Part shown: positions 22,139 to 33,600 of the stretch, one piece after another | Position numbering within the stretch: the first letter of the stretch is position 1 | How the letters are laid out: the number at the start of each line of letters is the position of its first letter | Source of the DNA: Bathymodiolus brooksi | Taxonomy: Eukaryota > Mollusca > Bivalvia > Mytilida > Modiolidae | NCBI GenBank assembly: GCA_963680875.1 | Contig: OY804580.1 | Location: 113,153,534-113,217,533, forward strand | DNA: 64,000 bases | Direction: 5' to 3' | Program-made: the position numbers and the translations under genes | Notes under the pieces: model-generated | Told to the model about the DNA's origin: nothing | The model's input: only the letters and a program-made list of their open reading frames with translations | Databases searched by the model: none

Positions 22139-22227
22139 TACAATGACCTGCTTCGAACAACATTGATTCTTAAATAAATCGAACTGAAATATAAATGCAA
22201 CAAGATAAACTTTCGTCATGAAATGCT

Positions 22228-23725
22228 TAACCTTCCCGTACACCCGGGGTCACCCGAAGTTTTTAGTTGGATTCGCGTTGCTCAATCATCTTTAAGCTTC
22301 TGTATAGTGTTTTGCAGATCATTGTTTGTCATATTTCTCTTATCCATTGTCTCTACTCCTATTTACGGCTTTCGTTTACCCCTTTGGTATCATCAAACAT
22401 TTCATTGTCTATACTCCTATTTACGGCTTTTGATTACCCCTTTGCATTGTCTCTACTCCTATTTACGGCTTTTGATTACCCCTTTGCATTGTCCCTACTC
22501 CTATTTACGAATTTGTATTACCCTTTTGCATTGTCTCTACGCCTATTTACGGCTTTTGATAACCCCTTTGCATTGTCTCTACTCCTATTTACGGCTCTTG
22601 ATTACCCCATTTCATTGTCTCTACTCCTATTTACAGCTTTTGATTACCCCTTTACATTGTCTCTACTCCTATTTACGACTTTTGATTACCCCTTTGCATT
22701 GTCTCTACTCCTATTTACGGCTTTTGATTACCCCTTTGCATTGTCTCTACTCCTATTTACGGCTTTTGATTACCCCTTTGCATTGTCTCTACTCCTATCT
22801 ACGGCTTTTGATTACCTCTTTGCATTGTCTCTACTCCTATTTACGGCTTTTGATTACCCTTTTGCATTGTCTCTACTCCTATTTACGGCTTTTGATTACC
22901 CCATTGCATTGTCTCTACTCCTATTTACGGCTTTTGACTACCCCTTTGCATTGTCTCTACTCCTATTTACGGCTTTTCATTACTTCTTTGCATTGTCTCT
23001 ACTCCTATTTACGGCTTTTGATTACCCCTTTGCATTGTCTCTACTCCTATTTACGGCTTTTGATTACCCCTTTGCATTGTCTCTACTCCTATTTACGGCT
23101 TTTGATTACCCCATTTCATTGTCTCTACTCCTATTTACAGCTTTTGATTACCCCTTTACATTGTCTCTACTCCTATTTACGACTTTTGATTACCCCTTTG
23201 CATTGTCTCTACTCCTATTTACGGCTTTTGATTACTTCTTTGCATTGTCTCTACTCCTATTTACGGCTTTTGATTACCCCTTTGCATTGTCTCTACTCCT
23301 ATTTACGGCTTTTGATTACCCCTTTGCATTGTCTCTACTCCTATTTACGGCTTTTGATTACCCCTTTGCATTGTCTCTACTCCTATCTACGGCTTTTGAT
23401 TACCTCTTTGCATTGTCTCTACTCCTATTTACGGCTTTTGATTACCCTTTTGCATTGTCTCTACTCCTATTTACGGCTTTTGACTACCCCTTTGCATTGT
23501 CTCTACTCCTATTTACGGCTTTTGATTACTTCTTTGCATTGTCTCTACTCCTATTTACGGCTTTTGATTACCCCTTTGCATTGTCTCTACTCCTATTTAC
23601 GGCTTTTGATTACTCCTTTGCATTGTCTCTACTCCTATTTACGGCTTTTGATTACCCCTTTGCATTGTCTCTACTCCTATTTACGGCTTTTGATCCCCTT
23701 TGGTATCATCAAACTTTTCTTACAC
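22228..23725 (-). repeat. R1 copy expanded into a 42-bp satellite
   Basis: Flanks are R1 on the minus strand: at the left TTGGATTCGCGTTGCTCAAT and TTTTGCAGATCATTGTTTGT, at the right CCCTTTGGTATCATCAAACT. Between them (about 22351-23700) are some 32 units containing CATTGTCTCTACTCCTATTT and GGCTTTTGATTACCCCTTTG. The unit aligns with R1's CATTGTGTTGTC...GATATACGGATTCTGATTACC segment with short deletions. Private variants recur at spacings of 504 bp (CCCATTTCATTG, 22601 and 23105) and 588 bp (CTATCTACGG, 22796 and 23384), i.e. 12 and 14 units. Two + frames are stop-free (ORF of 521 codons), which I treat as a by-product. Confidence 0.9.
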
Positions 23726-23819
23726 GTAAATGTATTTGAATGTATATTAAATGACTTATCACTAGAGAAAAAAAACATGGTTCAATGAATACAAATGCCC
23801 TATTAGTTATTTTTTTCAG

Positions 23820-24134
23820 TGTCGATGTCTATGACAGAAAGTCCAATTCTTTTAGGCCAAGCAACAAAATTATCTTGTTTTGCGTCAAATGAGAATGTTT
23901 ATAAGTTAAATAGCAGAACATGGATACGCCATGATAAAGGAAGACCTACAACTCTGTTCCACCACAAACAAACGAACTATTCGAGGATTCAAGAAGTTCA
24001 TGGAGAAAAGGAATATGAGTATATACTTAAAATAAGTAACTTTGGGGAAAAAGACCTCAACGTGAATTATTCCTGTTCTTATGGACACTATGATGACAAA
24101 CTGTATCTAGATTTAAACGGAAGGGATTTCAAGT
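23820..24134 (+). CDS. Gene B exon: Ig V-like domain
   Basis: Acceptor ATTTTTTTCAG and donor GTGAGT, phase 1 at both ends. Shows the B-strand cysteine (TKLSCFASNENVY), tryptophan (SRTWIRHDKG), E-strand (YEYILKISNFGEKDLNV) and F-strand NYSCSYGH. The last four residues match gene A's CSYGH motif. N-glycosylation sites NYS occur twice. Confidence 0.85.
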
Positions 24135-24199
24135 GTGAGTTATGTAGAGATATTTAAACACACGTTTAAACAAATGATTGGTATTATAATGAGTAACAT

Positions 24200-24560
24200 G
24201 ACGGGTGTCTTATGAGAAGCAGGAACTTCTTACCCTTCGCCTGAGTTCACCACCGGGTTTTTGGTGTGATCTTTTTAGTTTGTTGTGTTGTCCTATTATA
24301 TATCTTTATCGTCTGAATTCCATGTTGTGGTGTCCATTGAGATTTCCTCGTAAAAACGATGTTCGTCCTCACCCCCAATTGTTTGTAGGAGGGCTCATGC
24401 CTTATTTACGTTATTTGTGTTTGCTTGAGTATATTGGTGTCAAACACATATTGTGTTGGGTTTTTTTGGGTTTTTTTCGTCTTGTGTATACTATGTTGTC
24501 AGTTTCTGAGGATTGTCCATTTTTGATTGTCCCTTCGGTATTCTCTAACGTTTATTTAAG
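24200..24560 (+). repeat. Dispersed repeat R2, near-complete
   Basis: AAGCAGGAACTTCTTACCCT, TGAGATTTCCTCGTAAAAAC, CCCCAATTGTTTGTAGGAGG, TCATGCCTTATTTACGTTAT, TTTTTTCGTCTTGTGTATAC, GATTGTCCCTTCGGTATTCT and TAACGTTTATTT in order. Starts only about 65 bases after the Ig exon of gene B. Confidence 0.8.
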
Positions 24561-24754
24561 TAATGAATTTATGTTAATTCCATTTGGTATTTTTAATATA
24601 TCTTTATCTATGGTTTTACTACTATCACTAGGTCGATACCTCTGTTAGTAAACTATTAGTCCCCTGGTATACCATGCGTCCAGTCATCAGTGTTTGGACA
24701 CTGACATGGTTTATTAGATATATCTATTATCTAAACCTATGGTTCCTAAATAAT

Positions 24755-24928
24755 GTAATTATTATTAAAGCTGAGGTTCATCTCCCTCATAGGTGACCTT
24801 AGTGGTGGTTAACTCTCCTGTTTAGGACCTTTGGTCTATATAATGTAATTATTATCAAAGCTGAGGTTCCTCTCCCTCATAGGTCACCATAGTGGTGGTT
24901 AGCTATCCTGTTATGACCTTTGATCCAA
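24755..24928 (+). repeat. Two-copy tandem duplication of about 87 bp
   Basis: AATGTAATTATTAT(T/C)AAAGC, GAGGTTC(A/C)TCTCCCTCATAG and AGTGGTGGTTA each occur twice, 87 bases apart. An early-stage duplication in gene B's intron. Confidence 0.85.
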
Positions 24929-25021
24929 GCGGTTTTTGAATTGTTTGACTTTCCAGTCTTCTGACACTGAGCATATCTGATGAAGGTCAAGGTACGATCA
25001 GTAAAACATAAAATATGAATA

Positions 25022-25140
25022 GAAATGTAAGCTCTTCTGTTTAAATAAACGTTAAAGAATACCGAAGAAATCAGAAATGGACAATACAGGGAAAGTGGCA
25101 ACATAGGACGAAGAAATCAAAAACACAAAAACACAATACA
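25022..25140 (-). repeat. Dispersed repeat R2, partial
   Basis: Minus-strand R2 end: AAATAAACGTTAAAGAATAC, AATGGACAATACAGGGAAAG and AAAACACAAAAACACAAT. Confidence 0.7.
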
Positions 25141-25435
25141 ATATGCATTGGACACCATTATGCGCATGCGAAGTACATATCAAATATTTAACTTCGAATG
25201 ACTATGGATACATTGGTCTAGTTATTATAACAAATACAATGAACAAAAAAAGTACCACAACATTAAAATAGATCCAAAATCAAATCTATAAATGGTGGAA
25301 ATAAAGGCAAAACCGATACCCCTAAAACACCAATTTACATGACCAATCACTTTCCTCGTTACATATTTAAAAATAAGACTTATCCGAGTTTGTTTTACAC
25401 TGTTATGCTTTCCTTCATTAATGTATTTTTTTTAG

Positions 25436-25560
25436 ATATTCCACTAAAAAATGAAACAGTTGTAGAAGCAGCGCTTGAAGATGGAAACATTAAAGTTTTG
25501 GTTGAACTTTCAAAAGTATATCCGATTCCAAGTTGTAGTATCAGCCAAAATGGAAAGAAT
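25436..25560 (+). CDS. Gene B exon: first half of second Ig-like domain
   Basis: Acceptor ATTTTTTTTAG, donor GTAAGT; phase 1 in, phase 0 out, as in gene A exon 3. Encodes IPLKNETVVEAALED, then GNIKVLVELSKVYPIPSCSI and SQNGKN. The domain's first cysteine is in PSCS. Confidence 0.8.
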
Positions 25561-26379
25561 GTAAGTTTATGAAAGGAACAGGGACCATGATCAACAATTC
25601 AACTCATATTAATAAAATGAACAACAACCTCTTACCTCAAATCATCGAACACAAAATATACCATGAGATCATGTGATAGAAATCCAGACTTGTATGAGAC
25701 GGTACAAAAATGTAGCGGGGTTTAACCGATTGTTGCGATCCCAACCCTCCCCCTTTTGCATTGTTCCATTTCATATGGAAATGTTTTGCTTTGGGGTAAT
25801 TGGCGTTTGACGCCACTTTCAACAAATTTCATGTTTTGCCGTCGCAGTTATTTGTAACAGTGAGAGTAACCGGAACACTCTCAGAGATCTACCGGTCTAC
25901 AGCACGGCACGTTGACATTGTAAATCATAAAATAAAAGTTACATCAAATACATATCGTTTAATTTAAACTTTAGTGACGGCAGACACTGATTACATAGGT
26001 CATATGTAAATCTTACTATCATTCCACAAAGACGACGGTCGCTATTTTTATTAAATAGATATTTTGAATATCAGTAACGTAGTCGTAACGTGATTGTTTT
26101 GTGTTTATTTTATTCAGATGATATTAGGGTTTTTTTTCTGTTCATATGTGTTTATCTTATGATTGTGTTTCAAAAGTCTTTGGGAGCAAGTAATCAAAAG
26201 AGGTCTAAACGAGACGGAAACAATATGTGCTGTGCTATAGGGATATTGATCTTTGTATTAATGAATTACATTATTTAGGAGAAACACAATGTCGGTCACG
26301 CATGTGCCATTTTTGTATCTTCTCCTACGCTACGATTTCCCTGTTATTGTCTGGAAGTACTCTAACGGTGTGGCATTTT

Positions 26380-26690
26380 TGTTTATTAGTTTTAGTTTTT
26401 TTCGTTTATTTGTTTACCTGTTTTCTGTTTTGGTTTGTGTTATTTGTTTGTTTGTTTGTTTTCTGTTTTGGTTTGTGTTATTTGTTTGTTTGTTTGTTTG
26501 TTTTTCTTTTTGTTTTTTGATTTGTAGTATGTTTCTCTTTTGGTTTTTGTTTTTTGCTTCTTTTTTTTTTTGTTTTTTGTTTTTTGCTTCTTTTTTTTTT
26601 TGTTTCTTGTTTTTTTCTGTTTTCTTTTTGGTTTTTGTTTGATTTCTTTGTTTGTTTTTGTTGTTTTTTCCATTTTAATTATATTTTTCA
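26380..26690 (+). repeat. T/G-rich low-complexity tract before an acceptor
   Basis: About 300 bases of TTTGTTTG, TTTTTTGTTTTTTGCTTC and similar words, with local two-copy duplications. It runs directly into the acceptor of gene B's next exon and so acts as a very long polypyrimidine-like tract. Confidence 0.85.
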
Positions 26691-26691
26691 G

Positions 26692-26857
26692 AATACCGAG
26701 TTTATAAAATATGGAATTAAAAAGAATGGAATTTTCTTCAAAGCATTTAAAGAAGAATTTAGCATTGGAAATTTAAAAGTTGTTCTTCTTTCCGTAACAT
26801 GTGAAATAGGAAAATCCAATGTAGAGTTGTTTAACAAAGAATTCCAAATATCTTCAT
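26692..26857 (+). CDS. Gene B exon: second half of second Ig-like domain
   Basis: Acceptor ATATTTTTCAG, donor GTGAGT; phase 0 in, phase 1 out. Encodes NTEFIKYGIKKNGIFFKAF, then GNLKVVLLSVTCEIGKS and KEFQISS. The VTCEIGKS cysteine pairs with the one in the previous exon; gene A has ITCRIGRS here. Confidence 0.8.
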
Positions 26858-26883
26858 GTGAGTCACATTACAATTTCTGGCTT

Positions 26884-27030
26884 AAGAAAAGTTTGAAGAT
26901 ACCTCAAACGTAATCAGAAGCTGTATGTCGAAGAAATACAATGACCAAACGAAAGAGGACAAACAATGATCTACAACACACTACATAGAAAACAAAGATT
27001 GAGCAACACGAACCCTCAAAACAGGGGTTG
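26884..27030 (+). repeat. Dispersed repeat R1, partial
   Basis: AAAGTTTGAAGATACCTC, GTAATCAGAAGCTGTATGTC, GGACAAACAATGATCTACAA and GATTGAGCAACACGAACCC. Begins about 27 bases after gene B's exon. Confidence 0.8.
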
Positions 27031-27139
27031 TAAACAATTTTGTGGCTTTTGTCGACAAATCTTAGGTTTTCGGAACATCAATCAGATATTTCTGTCAAAG
27101 TTCGAAAAAAGACCCCATGAAAACCACACTTTTTCATGG

Positions 27140-27830
27140 TATCATGCAAAAATGAGAAATATTCAAAACATTCGGATCTAGACTTGACTAGCGGATACAT
27201 TTTTACAGTGAGTAGAAATCAAATCAAATCAACAATGGACTTACCTGTCGAACTGGTTCAACTTCTACAACACGCAGAGACCTACAAGTTAATTCCATCG
27301 CTGTATCGGTCAAGCTGGTGTGGATCAAGGCTGGAAAATCCGTTGAAAAAACAGGGGAAACTACCAGCCAGGCCCCAAAAAAGAAGCACCTCTCACCTTC
27401 CACCAGGAGAAGAAACGCCAAACGTATGGACCAGTGGAAGGTGAAAAGTGAAGCCGTTGGTGAGAATACAACTTGTGTAGAAACACAGACAGCCGCCATT
27501 AATCTTTCTCAAGATGAAACAACACAAACCGACCAGCACAATAGCGACGCTCAAGCCATCAATATTCCAACAGTATCGACAAAAAAGGGGAGCGATCGGC
27601 ACAGACAAGATGTACATATACTGGTGGGTTACCAAGATCAGCAAAATTCGACCCGGACGATCCAGCACTTGTCGACCGCTCTCCAGAGTATTCACCTGAT
27701 AAAGATATTGGTGATAGACCCCCAACACCAACGCATGAAACATGTAGCGGGCGAAGGCCCAGCAAAAAGAAGAAATTGATGTCCGCAATACCTGAGCAGG
27801 GTAGTCGGACTTAAAACACTCACAAACTAA
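27140..27830 (+). pseudogene. Retroelement ORF1/gag-like fragment, frameshifted
   Basis: Two overlapping + frames. The first has DLPVELVQLLQHAETYKL, the second VWIKAGKSVEKTGE, KKKHLSPSTRRRNAKRMDQW and a Thr/Gln-rich stretch. The KKKxxSPSTRRRxxxRxxxW motif is one I associate with N-terminal regions of molluscan non-LTR retrotransposon ORF1 proteins. No RT nearby. It lies in gene B's last intron. Confidence 0.45.
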
Positions 27831-28339
27831 CTAACATGTTTATGACGTCATACACATGATTGACTTCAACAGAACTGTCCGATCACGAACATTAAATTTA
27901 ATGAATAATTGATATTGCATTGCATAAGCACGTTCAACATGAAGATTGATACAGATGCCAAAATGTAAAATTAATGTCTTTTCCATGTGGGGATCAGACT
28001 TCGATCAAATATATTAACGTATTACGTTTGGACCAAAGCTGTGCCATATTCACACACCATAGAAATACCTTTGTTGTGATGACAATCTTTATCACCGTGT
28101 ACGCTGTATGATTTTGAAACATTCAAAAGACGACTAGGGCTTCATTCTTGATAGCTATATAGGTGCTGCCGGAACTACTTTTTCTGGGGGTATTTAACCA
28201 AAGTAGAAAACATATGCAAAAGAATATAAGTACATCGCTTACCTCAAAATACTTTGTTCTGATATCTTTTCTTGGAGAATGCTACAATGCGCATTAGCCG
28301 AAATATGTGTTTCTATGCTGATGAATATAGATGGCGCCA

Positions 28340-28416
28340 CATTTTGAACTAGCCAAATGAAGGTTATTCCCGAAACGCATCATGTGCATTGAATTTCATG
28401 TCCACGCTTTTTTCAG
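28340..28416 (+). repeat. Dispersed repeat R3 supplying the last acceptor of gene B
   Basis: ATGAAGGTTATTCCCGAAAC, CATTGAATTTCATGTCCACG and TTTTTTCAG match the end of R3. The CAG at 28414-28416 is the acceptor of gene B's transmembrane exon. Confidence 0.65.
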
Positions 28417-28601
28417 ATACAACGAATTCCTGCAGTACGGAAACAACAATAGCCATTGCAATACCTGTGATCTCTGGCATATTTCTGGTGATTGTAATAG
28501 CATGTCTTGTTTATCGACATAGAAAAAATGTCCGAGCGACGCGTAGGGATATGGACACAGATTCTTCAAATACTGATGATTCTGAAAATACTCCTTTATG
28601 A
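28417..28601 (+). CDS. Gene B exon: transmembrane segment and cytoplasmic tail
   Basis: Enters in phase 1 after acceptor CTTTTTTCAG. Encodes a short Thr/Ser stalk, the helix IAIPVISGIFLVIVIACLVY, a basic stop-transfer RHRKNVRATRR and an acidic Ser/Asp-rich end SENTPL. No tyrosine motif. Stop TGA at 28599-28601; AATAAA at 28619. Confidence 0.8.
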
Positions 28602-28689
28602 AGATTAATTAAAATTGAAATAAATATTGTGTACTTCCTAATATTTAAATGATGTTTGAGGGTTCGGAGCATTTCTTGTAATAACATTG

Positions 28690-28860
28690 CTGGCCTCGTG
28701 GTATGTGAGGGATGTCATTTTACTCACATGTGAAAACACTTATATGAGTGCATCTTCTCTCATAACAAGCCCATAAAACTAGCTTATCCACAGCACTGTT
28801 TACTGTACCAGGTCATGGAAGTGAACGGTAATGCATTTGTGTGTTAGCGGTATCGAATTA
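28690..28860 (+). repeat. Dispersed repeat R4
   Basis: ATGTGAGGGATGTCATTTTA, GCCCATAAAACTAGCTTA, TACCAGGTCATGGAAGTGAA and ATTTGTGTGTTAGCGGTAT. Other copies are at 4055-4140, 37890-38000, 38940-39185 and 41680-41870. Confidence 0.65.
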
Positions 28861-29167
28861 CAGCTTCTTATTACCCCTTTGGTATCTCCAAACTTTCCGC
28901 AGCAACCTGTTGTGCAGTATGAGTTCCTGAAGGTCGTCTGATATGTGCAAAGAACATGTCATTATATAAAGACAGGACACAAAATAAGTGCCGGACCGTG
29001 GGTTTGGTGTGTATTAGAATCATTTCAAAGAACAAACGGACGCCTCTGTTGAATCATTGCTTCCTGCGAAAGGAATTCGGGTTTCCCCACCTTTAGTCTA
29101 AGTTAATTGATGCATTAGATTGTTAATCTAAAGAATGAGAAATCTTCAAATGGATTGTGTTGTTCTG

Positions 29168-30425
29168 AGATTTCAATGCCACACTCAGCAATATATCAGC
29201 TATATCGTTGTGTTAACAATGTCACACTCAGCAATATATCAGCTATATCGTTGTGTTAACAATGTCACACTCAGCAATATATCAGCTATATCGTTGTGTT
29301 AACAATGCCACACTCAGCAATATATCAGCTATATCGTTCTGTCAGCAATGCCACACTCAGCAATATATCAGCTATATCGTTGTGTTAACAATGCCACACT
29401 CAGCAATACATCAGCTATATCGTTGTGTTAGCAATGTCACACTCAGCAATATATCAGCTATATCGTTGTGTTAACAATGCCACACTCAGCGATATATCAG
29501 CTATATCGTTGTGTTAACAATGCCACACTCAGCAATATATCAGCTATATCGTTGTGTTAACAATGCCACACTCAGCAATATATCAGCTATATCGCTGTGG
29601 TAACAATGTCACACTCAGCAATATATCAGCTATATCGTTGTGTTAACAATGTCACACTCAGCAATATATCAGCTATGTCGTTGTGTTAACAATGCCACAC
29701 TCAGCAATATATCAGCTATATCGTTCTGTTAGCAATGCCACACTCAGCAATATATCAGCTATATCGTTGTGTTAACAATGCCACACTCAGCAATATATCA
29801 GCTATATCGTTGTGTTAGCAATGCCACACTCAGCAATATATCAGCTATATCATTGTGTTAACAATGCCACACTCAGCAATATATCGACTATATCGTTGTG
29901 TTAGCAATGCCACACTCAGCAATATATCAGCTATGTCGTTGTATTAACAATGCCACACTCAGCAATATATCAGCTATATCGTTGTGTTAGCAATGGCACA
30001 CTCGGCAATATATCAGCTATATCGTTGTGTTAACAATGCTACATTCGGCAATATATCAGCTATATCGTTGTGTTAACAATGCCACATTCAGCAATATATC
30101 AGCTATATCGTTGTGTTAACAATGCTACACTCAGCAATATATCAGCTATGTCGTTGTGTTAGCAATGCCACACTCAGCAATATATCAGCTATATCGTTGT
30201 GTTAGCAATGCCACACTCAGCAATATATCAGCTATATCGTTGTGTTAGCAATGCCACACTCAACAATACATCAGCTATATCGTTGTGTTAACAATGCCAC
30301 ACTCAGCAATATATCAGCTATATCGATGTGCTAACAATGCCACACTCAGCAATATATCAGCTATATCGTTGTGATAACAATGCCACACTCAGCAATATGT
30401 CAGCTACATGTTTTTGTATATCGTT
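29168..30425 (+). repeat. 43-bp satellite nested in a SINE S1 copy
   Basis: About 29 units of 43 bp containing CACACTCAGCAATATATCAG and CTATATCGTTGTGTTAACAA. The right flank continues as minus-strand S1: GGAGAAGAACCTGTCGCAAG, AACTTTATCATATAATGTT and AATCGAACTCATTTTAGG. The unit itself resembles S1's CAATATTTCAACTATATCGT. So the array is an internal expansion of an S1 copy. Confidence 0.9.
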
Positions 30426-30570
30426 GTGTTAACCATAGTATACGGAGAAGAACCTGTCGCAAGTAAATTACAAAACTTTATCATATAATGTTTTGTTAAT
30501 ATTTCCTCGCCATTAAATGGAATCGAACTCATTTTAGGTGGGTTATGTATGTTGATTGCATAGATAGATG
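30426..30570 (-). mobile_element. SINE S1, right remainder of the array host
   Basis: Minus-strand S1 body next to the 43-bp array (CCTGTCGCAAGT, TTTATCATATAATG, TGGAATCGAACTCA). Confidence 0.7.
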
Positions 30571-30613
30571 TAAATCTAGATACTATAATAACGTGGCTAC
30601 GGTGGTTCCCCTT

Positions 30614-33600
30614 TAAGACTAGAAAGGTTTGACAATACCAAAGAAGTAATTAGAAGTAACGTGGAAGAAGGACAGACAACACCATTGCCAAAAGAAGAAG
30701 GACAGACAACACAATTGCCAAAAGAAGAAGGACAGACAACACAATTGCCAAAAGAAGAAGGACAGACAACACAATTGCCAAAAGAAGAAGGACAGACAAC
30801 ACAATTGCCAAAAGAAGAAGGACAGACAACACAATTGCCAAAAGAAGAAGGACAGACAACACAATTGCCAAAAGAAGAAGGACAGACAACACAATTGCCA
30901 AAAGAAGAAGGACAGACAACACAATTGCCAAAAGAAGAAGGACAGACAACACAATTGCCAAAAGAAGGACAGACAACACAATTGCCAAAAGAAGAAGGAC
31001 AGACAACACAATTGCCAAAAGAAGAAGGACAGACAACACAATTGCCAAAAGAAGAAGGACAGACAACACAATTGCCAAAAGAAGAAGGACAGACAACACA
31101 ATTGCCAAAAGAAGAAGGACAGACAACACAATTGCCAAAAGAAGAAGGACAGACAACACAATTGCCAAAAGAAGGACAGACAACACAATTGCCAAAAGAA
31201 GAAGGACAGACAACACAATTGCCAAAAGAAGAAGGACAGACAACACAATTGCCAAAAGAAGAAGGACAGACAACACAATTGCCAAAAGAAGAAGGACAGA
31301 CAACACAATTGCCAACAGAAGAAGGACAGACAACACAATTGCCAACAGAAGAAGGACAGACAACACAATTGCCAACAGAAGAAGGACAGACAACACAATT
31401 GCCAACAGAAGAAGGACAGACAACACAATTGCCAAAAGAAGAAGGACAGACAACACAATTGCCAAAAGAAGAAGGACAGACAACACAATTGCCAAAAGAA
31501 GAAGGACAGACAACACAATTGCCAAAAGAAGAAGGACAGACAACACAATTGCCAAAAGAAGAAGGACAGACAACACAATTGCCAAAAGAAGAAGGACAGA
31601 CAACACAATTGCCAAAAGAAGAAGGACAGACAACACAATTGCCAAAAGAAGAAGGACAGACAACACAATTGCTAAAAGAAGAAGGACAGACAACACAATT
31701 GCCAAAAGAAGAAGGACAGACAACACAATTGCCAAAAGAAGAAGGACAGACAACACAATTGCCAAAAGAAGAAGGACAGACAACACAATTGCCAAAAGAA
31801 GAAGGACAGACAACACAATTGCCAAAAGAAGAAGGACAGACAACACAATTGCCAAAAGAAGGACAGACAACACAATTGCCAAAAGAAGAAGGACAGACAA
31901 CACAATTGCCAAAAGAAGAAGGACAGACAACACAATTGCCAAAAGAAGAAGGACAGACAACACAATTGCCAAAAGAAGAAGGACAGACAACACAATTGCC
32001 AAAAGAAGAAGGACAGACAACACAATTGCCAAAAGAAGAAGGACAGACAACACACTTGCCAAAAGAAGAAGGACAGACAACACAATTGCCAAAAGAAGAA
32101 GGACAGACAACACAATTGCCAAAAGAAGAAGGACAGACAACACAATTGCCAAAAGAAGAAGGACAGACAACACAATTGCCAAAAGAAGAAGGACAGACAA
32201 CACAATTGCCAAAAGAAGAAGGACAGACAACACAATTGCCAAAAGAAGAAGGACAGACAACACAATTGCCAAAAGAAGAAGGACAGACAACACAATTGCC
32301 AAAAGAAGAAGGACAGACAACACAATTGCCAAAAGAAGAAGGACAGACAACACAATTGCCAAAAGAAGAAGGACAGACAACACAATTGCCAAAAGAAGAA
32401 GGACAGACAACACAATTGCCAAAAGAAGAAGGACAGACAACACAATTGCCAAAAGAAGAAGGACAGACAACACAATTGCCAAAAGAAGAAGGACAGACAA
32501 CACAATTGCCAAAAGAAGAAGGACAGACAACACAATTGCCAAAAGAAGAAGGACAGACAACACAATTGCCAAAAGAAGAAGGACAGACAACACAATTGCC
32601 AAAAGAAGAAGAACAGACAACACAATTGCCAAAAGAAGAAGGACAGACAACACAATTGCCAAAAGAAGAAGGACAGACAACACAATTGCCAAAAGAAGAA
32701 GGACAGACAACACAATTGCCAAAAGAAGAAGGACAGACAACACAATTGCCAAAAGAAGAAGGACAGACAACACAATTGCCAAAAGAAGAAGGACAGACAA
32801 CACAATTGCCAAAAGAAGAAGGACAGACAACACAATTGCCAAAAGAAGAAGGACAGACAACACAATTGCCAAAAGAAGAAGGACAGACAACACAATTGCC
32901 AAAAGAAGAAGGACAGACAACACAATTGCCAAAAGAAGAAGGACAGACAACACCATTGCCAAAAGAAGAAGGACAGACAACACAATTGCCAAAAGAAGAA
33001 GGACAGACAACACACTTGCCAAAAGAAGAAGGACAGACAACACAATTGCCAAAAGAAGAAGGACAGACAACACAATTGCTAAAAGAAGAAGGACAGACAA
33101 CACAATTGCCAAAAGAAGAAGGACAGACAACACAATTGCCAAAAGAAGAAGGACAGACAACACAATTGCCAAAAGAAGAAGGACAGACAACACAATTGCC
33201 AAAAGAAGAAGGACAGACAACACAATTGCCAAAAGAAGAAGGACAGACAACACAATTGCCAAAAGAAGAAGGACAGACAACACAATTGCCAAAAGAAGAA
33301 GGACAGACAACACAATTGCCAAAAGAAGAAGGACAGACAACACAATTGCCAAAAGAAGAAGGACAGACAACACAATTGCCAAAAGAAGAAGGACAGACAA
33401 CACAATTGCCAAAAGAAGAAGGACAGACAACACAATTGCCAAAAGAAGAAGGACAGACAACACAATTGCCAAAAGAAGAAGGACAGACAACACAATTGCC
33501 AAAAGAAAAAAGGACAAACACGATCTACAAAGCATTACACAGGAAACTAAAGATCCAACAACGCGAATCCCACTACAACAGGGATGAACTTTTATTCAAG

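Larger units (their letters stand above)
23820..28601 (+). other. Gene B: two-Ig-domain membrane receptor, paralogue of gene A
   Basis: Four exons join in frame (315+125+166+185 nt) and need a 5' exon that ends in phase 1, as gene A's signal-peptide exon does. I found no such exon between gene A and 23820, so the gene is 5'-incomplete in this reading. Domain order equals gene A: V-like Ig, second Ig split over two exons, transmembrane helix and tail. The tail RHRKNVRATRRDMD... is basic then acidic, 28 residues long, without tyrosine and unrelated to A's tail. So ectodomains are related but tails differ, suggesting different signalling or trafficking. A polyadenylation signal AATAAA lies at 28619-28624, right after the stop. 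Confidence 0.75.

Noticed and set aside
22223..23788. 521-codon and 490-codon ORFs with CLYSYLRLLIT-type repeats
   Set aside because: Two + frames are open at once, the monomer is R1-derived non-coding repeat, and the frame stops before the acceptor of gene B's Ig exon.
30664..33507. CRISPR array
   Set aside because: Units are contiguous with no unique spacers, and the DNA is eukaryotic.
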